Positions 33,240 through 38,668 of a stretch of 38,668 nucleotides of DNA are shown here, piece after piece (position 1 is the stretch's first letter; the number at the start of each line of letters is the position of its first letter). The stretch is from an uncultured Lachnospiraceae bacterium (GTDB lineage: Bacteria; Bacillota; Clostridia; Lachnospirales; Lachnospiraceae). The stretch covers positions 1 through 38,668 of the forward strand of contig CAPQSW010000033.1 of assembly GCA_948688495.1 (NCBI GenBank), in the 5' to 3' direction. The translations under genes and the position numbers were made by a program. The notes under the pieces are model-generated. The model ran no database searches. It was not told the origin of the DNA and worked only from the letters and a program-made list of their open reading frames with translations.

Positions 33240-33974
33240 TCAGTCAAATAATATTTCATCGACAGTTACAAATTCATATCCCTGCTTTTGTAAGGTGTCA
33301 ATAATTTCCTTTGCTGCAGTGACCGAAGTCTCATAACCGTCATGCATTAGTATTATATCATTTTCCTGCACATTTTTTAAGACCTTATTTACAATCCTAT
33401 TATGATTCTGAACAGACCAGTCCAGAGTGTCCACATCCCAGAGCACCTCCACCATATTTGCCTCGCAGTCGAGCTTCTCATGCCAGTCCCCAAACGGCGG
33501 ACGCAGATAAGAAGGGTATACGCCAGTAATATCATAAACCAGCTCATTCGTCCGGTTTACCTGCGCACACGCCTTCTCCATCGTAAGCTTACTCAATTGT
33601 TCATGTTTATAGGAATGGTTTCCAATCAGATGTCCTTCCTCGTGTATCTTTTTTACAATTTCGGGATATTTCTCTACTTCTTCCCCGAGCAGAAAAAACG
33701 TTGCCTTGACATTCTGCTCTTTTAAGACCTCAAGCATTTGGGGTGTATACTCAGGGTGCGGCCCATCATCAAAAGTAAGCGCCACTTTTTTCTTTTCTCC
33801 CTGCCCATCTTTCTGGGTTACAGCTGCTGTCACTGCCTTCTGCGTCATAACACCGCCATTTCCTACGCCGCTCATAATGGCGCCGGACACAAGACAGACA
33901 CAGAGAAGGTCGAACACAAGACATTTTTCCCAGAGATGCAGCTTTGTACGATTTTTCCCTCTCATCCGTTCCAT
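33240..33974 (-). CDS. Membrane-anchored polysaccharide deacetylase (NodB/CE4 family)
   Basis: The 244-residue protein has an N-terminal membrane segment (about 18-38) and an extracytoplasmic NodB domain. Catalytic motifs are TFDDGPH (67-73, Asp69/Asp70), HSYKH (His120/His124), RPPFGDWH (Arg158), WDVDTLDW and the catalytic-base region LMHDG (His211). Enzymes of this kind remove acetyl groups from peptidoglycan sugars, often giving lysozyme resistance or acting in sporulation. The natural substrate is inferred. The ATG at 33974 has GGAG very close, and an ATG at 33965 is an alternative. It lies between clpB and rarA copy 2, all on the minus strand. Confidence 0.92.
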   Translation of the reverse strand: MERMRGKNRTKLHLWEKCLVFDLLCVCLVSGAIMSGVGNGGVMTQKAVTAAVTQKDGQGEKKKVALTFDDGPHPEYTPQMLEVLKEQNVKATFFLLGEEVEKYPEIVKKIHEEGHLIGNHSYKHEQLSKLTMEKACAQVNRTNELVYDITGVYPSYLRPPFGDWHEKLDCEANMVEVLWDVDTLDWSVQNHNRIVNKVLKNVQENDIILMHDGYETSVTAAKEIIDTLQKQGYEFVTVDEILFD

Positions 33975-34084
33975 ACTCCATATATACTTTTATGCAGTGT
34001 ATGACAGAAAGGATGTACTTTATGCTCCTTGAAACATAGTCAGCATGCCTGTAATTTTGATTTCCAAACGGCTTCACATTTCCA

Positions 34085-36667
34085 TTATTTACATTTTGCT
34101 TTCAGTCCGCGTTCTACAACCTCTATCAAAATGGTATCCCCAGCGCCGACTTCACCAGCAAGAATGAGTTTTGCTGCCAAAGTCTCCACGGTTTTTTGCA
34201 GATAACGTTTTAATGGGCGTGCCCCGTAAACCGGATCATAACCGTGGTCCACAATAAACTGCTTTGCTTCCTGGCTTAACTCCACAGAAATCTCCCGCTC
34301 CACCAAACGCGCGTTTAAATCCTCCATCAAAAGTCTGATAATCCCACCGATATTTTCCTTTGTCAGCGGCTTAAACATGATAACCTCGTCCAGACGGTTT
34401 AAAAATTCCGGTCGAAAATTCCCCCGCAGTTCACTCATGACAGCTTCTTCGCATTCTGCCTTAATTTCTCCATTTTCTTCAATGCCTTCTAATAAATAGG
34501 AAGAACCAAGGTTGGAGGTCATAATCAAAATCGTGTTTTTAAAGTCTATGGTACGTCCCTGGGAATCGGTAATACGCCCATCATCTAAGACCTGCAGCAG
34601 CACATTGAATACATCCGGATGTGCTTTTTCCACCTCATCAAAGAGTACGACCGAATAAGGCTTCCGGCGAACCGCCTCCGTGAGCTGACCCCCTTCCTCA
34701 TAACCGACATATCCGGGAGGCGCTCCAATTAAACGGGAGACAGAATATTTTTCCATGTACTCACTCATGTCTATGCGTACCATATTATTCTCATCATCAA
34801 ACAGGCTCGCCGCCAGCGCCTTGGCAAGCTCTGTCTTTCCTACACCCGTAGGTCCCAAAAACAGGAATGAGCCAATCGGCTTGCTTGGATCCTTGATGCC
34901 TGCTTTGGATCGGATGATTGCCTCGGTAACCTTGGTGACGCCTTCCTCCTGCCCGATGACACGCTTGTGAAGCTCCTCATCCAGATGCAGCGTTTTATTC
35001 CGCTCACTCTCTGTCAGCTTTGCGACCGGGATTCCCGTCCAGCGTGAAATGATACGGGCGATCTCCTCTTCGCTGACATTCTCATGCACAAGGCTCAGGT
35101 CTTTCTTCTTCACCTGTTCTTCCTCAACCTCTAACTGACGCTGCAATTCCGGCTTCTTTCCATATTGCAGTTCTGCCGCCTTTTCCAGATCATAGTTCTG
35201 CTGTGCTTTTGCAATCTCATTGTTAATGGCTTCCAGATCTTCCCTGAGCTTTTGTACTTTCTCCACAGACTTTTTCTCATTGTCCCACTGCGCCTTCTTC
35301 GACTGAAATTCATTTTTCAAATCCGCAAGCTCCCGCTGCAGGTTTTCCAGACGGTCCTGGCTTAACCGGTCATCCTCCTTCTTTAACGCGGCTTCCTCTA
35401 TTTCCATCTGCATCACCCGGCGCCTGAGATCATCCAGCTCTGTCGGCATAGAGTCAAGCTCTGTCTTAATCAGGGCACATGCTTCGTCCACTAAATCAAT
35501 TGCCTTGTCTGGCAGGAAACGGTCACTGATATAACGGTTCGACAGCACCGCCGCTTGGACCAATGCTCCGTCAGTAATTTTTACGCCGTGGAACACCTCA
35601 TAGCGGTCCTTTAATCCGCGGAGAATAGAGATGGTATCCTCCACCGTCGGCTCATCCACAAGCACCGGCTGAAACCTCCGCTCCAATGCCGCATCCTTTT
35701 CAATGTACTCCCGGTACTCATCCAGCGTAGTGGCCCCGATACAGTGAAGTTCTCCCCTGGCAAGCATGGGCTTTAGCAATTGTCCGGCGTCCATGGCTCC
35801 GTCTGTCTTGCCTGCCCCGACAATTGTGTGCAGCTCATCAATAAATAAGATAATCTGGCCTTCACTGCTTTTAATCTCATCTAAGACAGCCTTCAGGCGT
35901 TCTTCAAACTCCCCGCGGTATTTTGCCCCTGCAACCAATGCACCCATATCCAGTGCAAATAACCGCTTATCTTTCAGTCCTTCCGGCACATCGCCACGGA
36001 CAATGCGTTGTGCAAGCCCTTCCACTACTGCAGTCTTGCCGACTCCTGGTTCACCAATCAGTACCGGATTATTCTTTGTCTTTCTTGACAGAATGCGGAC
36101 AACATTGCGAATCTCACTGTCCCTGCCGATAACAGGATCTAATTTCTGCTCCCTGGCGCGCTCCACCATATCGTAACCGTATTTCGTCAAAGTATCATAC
36201 GTAGCCTCTGGATTGTCAGAGACTACATTCTGATTGCCCCTTACCGTTGCAAGCGCCTGAAGGAATCGATCCCTGGTAATGCCATACTCCTTAAAAATCT
36301 CCTTCAACGCCTGGTTGGGATATTTTATCAGTGACAAAAACAAATGCTCAACGGACACATACTCGTCCCCCATTTTCTTTGCCTCATCCTCCGCGCTGAT
36401 TAAGACTTTATTCAAATTCTGCCCCATATAGATCTGCCCGCCGGACACCTTCACCCTCTTTGCCAGGTGATCCTGTGCATTGGCTGTAAAATGCTCCTTG
36501 TTGATTTCCATCTTCTCAATCAATTTGGGAATCAGCCCGTCTTCCTGTAACAGCAGGGCAGCCAGCAGATGTTCCTGTTCAATTTCCTGGTTGCCGTATT
36601 CATATGCCAGCTTTTCACAGCCATTAATGGCCTCAATTGATTTCTGTGTAAATTTCTGAATATTCAT
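34085..36667 (-). CDS. clpB: ATP-dependent disaggregase ClpB
   Basis: The 860-residue Hsp100 chaperone dissolves protein aggregates together with DnaK. A Clp N-domain repeat covers 1-145. AAA-1 has Walker A GEPGVGKT (205-212) and a LDMGALVAGAKYRGEFEERLK pore segment. The coiled-coil middle domain at about 400-520 separates ClpB from ClpC/ClpE. AAA-2 has GPTGVGKTE and the pore GAPPGYVGYEEGGQ. No ClpP-binding tripeptide loop was noted. I chose the ATG at 36667 (MNIQKFTQKS), with AGGAGG upstream. The open frame to 36685 would place the start inside the ribosome site. Control is by the CIRCE operator at 36803-36829, implying HrcA. Confidence 0.97.
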   Translation of the reverse strand: MNIQKFTQKSIEAINGCEKLAYEYGNQEIEQEHLLAALLLQEDGLIPKLIEKMEINKEHFTANAQDHLAKRVKVSGGQIYMGQNLNKVLISAEDEAKKMGDEYVSVEHLFLSLIKYPNQALKEIFKEYGITRDRFLQALATVRGNQNVVSDNPEATYDTLTKYGYDMVERAREQKLDPVIGRDSEIRNVVRILSRKTKNNPVLIGEPGVGKTAVVEGLAQRIVRGDVPEGLKDKRLFALDMGALVAGAKYRGEFEERLKAVLDEIKSSEGQIILFIDELHTIVGAGKTDGAMDAGQLLKPMLARGELHCIGATTLDEYREYIEKDAALERRFQPVLVDEPTVEDTISILRGLKDRYEVFHGVKITDGALVQAAVLSNRYISDRFLPDKAIDLVDEACALIKTELDSMPTELDDLRRRVMQMEIEEAALKKEDDRLSQDRLENLQRELADLKNEFQSKKAQWDNEKKSVEKVQKLREDLEAINNEIAKAQQNYDLEKAAELQYGKKPELQRQLEVEEEQVKKKDLSLVHENVSEEEIARIISRWTGIPVAKLTESERNKTLHLDEELHKRVIGQEEGVTKVTEAIIRSKAGIKDPSKPIGSFLFLGPTGVGKTELAKALAASLFDDENNMVRIDMSEYMEKYSVSRLIGAPPGYVGYEEGGQLTEAVRRKPYSVVLFDEVEKAHPDVFNVLLQVLDDGRITDSQGRTIDFKNTILIMTSNLGSSYLLEGIEENGEIKAECEEAVMSELRGNFRPEFLNRLDEVIMFKPLTKENIGGIIRLLMEDLNARLVEREISVELSQEAKQFIVDHGYDPVYGARPLKRYLQKTVETLAAKLILAGEVGAGDTILIEVVERGLKAKCK

Positions 36668-36736
36668 AAGGGTTCCTCCTTCCAAACCTGATGTTATTGT
36701 TACCTTACATCTGATATTTCAGTCAGGATTGTCTGG

Positions 36737-36767
36737 CATCCGGGCAGCCTTCCATTCCCGGTATGCG
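36737..36767 (-). other. Stem-loop in the clpB leader
   Basis: GCATCCGGG pairs with CCCGGTATGC with one bulged base, inside the roughly 110-base untranslated leader. It could affect mRNA stability or temperature response. There is no further support. Confidence 0.35.
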
Positions 36768-36786
36768 TTATTCCTTGATTGATATA

Positions 36787-36829
36787 ACAGTAACACCAAT
36801 TGTTAGCACTGTCAAGAAGTGAGTGCTAA
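36787..36829 (-). promoter_or_regulatory. CIRCE operator (HrcA site) and clpB promoter
   Basis: TTAGCACTG, nine bases, GAGTGCTAA (36803-36829) matches the CIRCE consensus in all but one base, with the exact 9-base spacer. On the minus strand the -35 TTGACA (36815-36810) lies inside it, and a weak -10 TACTGT (36792-36787) follows at 17 bases. HrcA bound here would block the promoter. The -10 is the least certain part. Confidence 0.9.
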
Positions 36830-36901
36830 AATTGTGTGAAAATTTTATGAAGTACTGATTTTATGGGGTTTTTGGCTATCCATGCTTTTATATTTTATCT
36901 G

Positions 36902-36978
36902 ATTTACATACCATTTACATATTTTTTGCTTTTTACACATAGGAATCCACTGCCGATATTACTGACGGTGGATTCCTA
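36902..36978. repeat. Direct repeats and inverted repeat at the integrase-side end of the element
   Basis: ATTTACATA occurs at 36902-36910 and 36913-36921, one helical turn (11 bp) apart. TAGGAATCCAC (36940-36950) is inverted at 36968-36978, directly after the integrase stop. Tn916-type integrases bind short direct repeats near the element ends, so these may be arm-type sites. The hairpin has no T tract, so it is not a clear terminator. The attachment core cannot be set without the other end. Confidence 0.45.
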
Positions 36979-36979
36979 C

Positions 36980-38164
36980 TTAAAAATTGATTACATTGTC
37001 AATTCTCTGTACTTCCTTTTCTGTTCTCTCAAAACTGCTATGGTTATACACATTCATTGTGATACTTGCATCAGAATGCCCCATGACGTTCTGCAGTGCC
37101 TTGATATCCATTCCGGCGGATGCAAGCAAGGTACACCCAGTATGCCTTAAAATATGCGCTGACAGATGCGGTATTGTTTCTTCAGGATGCGCTTTATTAT
37201 ACGCCTTTCCCATATTCAGCAGAAAACTATTGACCGCATTTATCGCAAATGGCTGTCCGTTGCCACTGACAAATACAAAATTGCTATATCCATCCACTTC
37301 TGCATCACTCCGTCTACCTAATTTCAGATTCTGCTTTCTTAGCTCCACAAATGCCCTGTGAACCGCTTCCGTCACGGGTATGGTTCTTTTCCCGGCATCC
37401 GTCTTAGGTTCGCTGACATGGAACTTGCATCCGTCACCAAAATTCTTATAGATCAGTTGGTGATTCACGCTGATTGTACGGTTTTTCATGTCTATATCAC
37501 TCCATGTCAGGCCGGTAATTTCCCCGCACCGCAGACAAGTACCGCTTGCGATTGTAAGAAATGGAACATGAACGGAATATGTACCGCTGTTTATGCAAAA
37601 ATCCATCAGCCTTTTTATTTCATCCTCTGACAATGGTATCTTCTCCCCAGCATCCTGCTTGATGTTTTCCATTGCGCCCTTTGCCGGATTCTTCCGTATA
37701 AAATCAGAATCAACCGCCAATTCAAAGGATGAAAAAATCAGATTATGAATCAGTTTGATTGTGTTCCGCTTTAATCCTGCCTTAACGCAATCAGTATAAA
37801 ATGCCTTGACGTGTACTTGCTTTATATCCGAAATCTTTTTCTTTCCAATAGCAGATGCTTCCACAGTGTTGTACCACATCCTGTTATAATTCTCTCTTGT
37901 GGTTGCCCTTAAATCATTCTTTAATTCCATGTGCATCTTAAAAAGCTGGTTCAGCGTGGTTTTGCCGCTTGCATTGCTGATTCCGTCTAGTAAATCCCGT
38001 TCTATCTCTTTTTCCATTTCACGCAATGACAATAAATCTTTCGCATATACATAACATCTTTTTCCAGAAGCATCCAGATATAAATAATGGTATCTTCCAT
38101 CTGTGCGCTCATGCTCGCCTTTCCGCAAAACTCGCCCTTTGCTGTCTTTTCGCTTTTCTGCCAT
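36980..38164 (-). CDS. int: Tyrosine recombinase, Tn916/Tn1545-type integrase
   Basis: The 394-residue site-specific recombinase starts EKRKDSKGRVLRKGEHERTDGRY, the arm-binding N-domain typical of Tn916 Int. A SAM-like core-binding domain covers 70-165 and the catalytic domain follows from 175. Catalytic residues are Arg212 (CLRCGEITGL), Lys254, His337 and Arg340 (SAHILRHTG), His363 (MGHSD) and Tyr373 (NVYNHS). All are present, so it should be active. GAGGAGG lies seven bases before the ATG. No excisionase gene is seen upstream within the window. It lies 150 bp past the clpB CIRCE site, reading away from the element interior to the right, and probably marks one end of an integrative element. 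Confidence 0.94.
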   Translation of the reverse strand: MAEKRKDSKGRVLRKGEHERTDGRYHYLYLDASGKRCYVYAKDLLSLREMEKEIERDLLDGISNASGKTTLNQLFKMHMELKNDLRATTRENYNRMWYNTVEASAIGKKKISDIKQVHVKAFYTDCVKAGLKRNTIKLIHNLIFSSFELAVDSDFIRKNPAKGAMENIKQDAGEKIPLSEDEIKRLMDFCINSGTYSVHVPFLTIASGTCLRCGEITGLTWSDIDMKNRTISVNHQLIYKNFGDGCKFHVSEPKTDAGKRTIPVTEAVHRAFVELRKQNLKLGRRSDAEVDGYSNFVFVSGNGQPFAINAVNSFLLNMGKAYNKAHPEETIPHLSAHILRHTGCTLLASAGMDIKALQNVMGHSDASITMNVYNHSSFERTEKEVQRIDNVINF

Positions 38165-38314
38165 ATAGAACCTCCTCTCGCTTTAAATTACAGCAGGGAG
38201 AACCAAACCGTCCTCCCACTTCTCTACAAAACGCTTCCAGATATGATTACATAGTCTTTCAAATGCTCTAATACCGTTTTCTGGACATAATCAAGAAGTG
38301 CATCCGTATCATAA

Positions 38315-38434
38315 GAAAAATTATTTTCGTCCAGTGTACATTTCAGCGAAAAGGAACTGTATCAGATAGCCGACATTCTAAATTGTGATTTTAAAGGGAT
38401 ATTTGTAATGAGAGATACAAAAGAAGAAATATAA
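38315..38434 (+). pseudogene. C-terminal remnant of an XRE-like helix-turn-helix regulator
   Basis: The plus-strand frame between two stops reads SEKELYQIADILNCDFKG and then IFVMRDTKEEI. This resembles the last helix and strand of small XRE-family regulators. The recognition helix and start are missing. I infer a leftover of the element's regulator. The similarity is short, so the family call is tentative. Confidence 0.45.
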
Positions 38435-38442
38435 TAAAACTC

Positions 38443-38471
38443 TTGAACCTCTTTGCTAGATATGCTATATT
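38443..38471 (+). promoter_or_regulatory. Promoter of the antisense RNA
   Basis: TTGAAC (38443-38448), 17 bases, TATATT (38466-38471). No open frame follows. The transcript would run into the terminator at 38545-38582. Confidence 0.7.
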
Positions 38472-38477
38472 GTAGAT

Positions 38478-38582
38478 AGAAAAGGGAGAACCATAGAAGC
38501 GGCTCTACCCCTCAAACGATAACTAAATACCTCTTACGAGGTCAGCCGTCGCTATTGCAGTAGTGGCGGCTATTTCTTTTTT
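38478..38582 (+). ncRNA. Putative antisense antitoxin RNA of a type I toxin-antitoxin pair
   Basis: A roughly 105-base RNA is predicted from the promoter at 38443-38471 to a T-rich terminator tail. It contains no start codon with a useful frame. A small hairpin (ACCTC-TTAC-GAGGT, 38529-38542) and the terminator stem are its main structures. Its 3' end overlaps the last codons of the holin-like toxin gene on the other strand. The rest is complementary to the toxin mRNA's 3' untranslated region, as in the txpA/RatA and bsrG/SR4 pairs. The start site is inferred from the promoter spacing. Confidence 0.6.
38544..38582 (+). terminator. Rho-independent terminator of the antisense RNA
   Basis: GCCGTCGCTA (38545-38554) pairs with TAGTGGCGGC (38561-38570), with two G-U pairs and an outer A-T, followed by TTTCTTTTTT (38573-38582). 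Confidence 0.85.
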
Positions 38583-38665
38583 CCCTTGTAAATCTGATAA
38601 ATCAAATTAGCAAGGGCAACAATGAGTATACCAATTTGGATTAAATCCGCATATGTAACATACAT
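38570..38665 (-). CDS. Putative holin-like type I toxin peptide (31 aa)
   Basis: The minus strand encodes MYVTYADLIQIGI, LIVALANLIYQI, YKGKKK and a stop. It is a single hydrophobic helix (about residues 8-25) with a basic Lys tail, the pattern of the putative holin-like toxin family (TxpA/BsrG-like peptides). Such toxins insert in the membrane and are held in check by an antisense RNA, and a good candidate lies on the opposite strand. The ATG at 38665 is three bases from the window end, so its ribosome site and promoter cannot be seen and an earlier start is possible. It is too short for ordinary gene calling. It probably belongs to the integrated element and would help maintain it. Confidence 0.7.
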   Translation of the reverse strand: MYVTYADLIQIGILIVALANLIYQIYKGKKK

Positions 38666-38668
38666 TGC

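Noticed and set aside
38225..38365. Minus-strand frame of about 45 codons upstream of the integrase (possible excisionase)
   Set aside because: It has no start codon with a ribosome site and no Xis-like features. The opposite strand gives a better explanation as a regulator remnant.
1..38668. CRISPR array or complete restriction/defence system
   Set aside because: No regularly spaced repeats and no cas genes were seen. The only defence-type genes are the broken methyltransferase and the hicAB remnant.

Overview
The window looks like a chromosomal segment of a gut Clostridia, most likely Lachnospiraceae (Bacillota). The reasons are medium-low GC, strong AGGAGG-type ribosome binding sites, a Crt-type crotonase, a CIRCE-controlled clpB, DUF1212/DUF3815 ThrE-like exporters, a RelQ-type small alarmone synthetase and a Tn916-family integrase. 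Species cannot be assigned from the sequence alone. Most genes are on the minus strand. The plus-strand exceptions are the hicAB remnant, crt, a FadR-type regulator, proC and an amylase-family gene.

Layout. 0-8 kb (all minus): a Uma2-family gene followed by the broken tail of a second copy at the window edge; the RluF-like pseudouridine synthase / ligA / metA cluster; a small unknown protein whose ribosome binding site lies in a perfect hairpin; an SH3-domain membrane-anchored protein with a repetitive acidic linker; tRNA-Arg(CCG); and an aroD-aroK pair. 8-10.3 kb is a patch of decay around one intact gene: the C-terminal tail of a hicA toxin gene, a short hicB, an intact crt with a strong promoter overlapping an 18-bp palindrome, and a DNA methyltransferase broken by a nonsense codon and a frameshift. 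10.3-14.2 kb: rarA, a FadR/GntR regulator and a membrane diguanylate cyclase. 14.2-19.3 kb: a four-gene operon hypB / DUF5692 membrane protein / 919-aa multi-Fe-S flavoprotein / hypA, with its own promoter and terminator and no nickel enzyme in the window. 19.4-26 kb: proC, a hybrid histidine kinase co-transcribed with an orphan solute-binding lipoprotein, and a cytosolic GH13 enzyme. 25.8-31.6 kb: a minus-strand run aminotransferase / relQ / metallo-beta-lactamase-fold protein / O-antigen ligase-like protein / two-part ThrE-like exporter, the last four tightly packed or overlapping. 31.7-36.9 kb: a second, divergent rarA paralogue, a polysaccharide deacetylase and clpB with a CIRCE operator. 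37-38.7 kb: the end of an integrated element, with a Tn916-like integrase, a regulator remnant and what reads as a complete type I toxin-antitoxin pair (31-aa holin-like peptide plus antisense RNA).

How they work together. Much of the window is housekeeping: DNA ligation, fork rescue by two RarA paralogues, ClpB disaggregase, shikimate, methionine and proline steps. The least explained unit is the hyp operon, where nickel-insertion GTPase and metallochaperone genes bracket a tryptophan-rich membrane protein and a GltD-like Fe-S flavoprotein. That suggests an undescribed redox or nickel-linked membrane system. The type I toxin-antitoxin pair beside the integrase is the best-supported small element that ordinary gene calling would miss.
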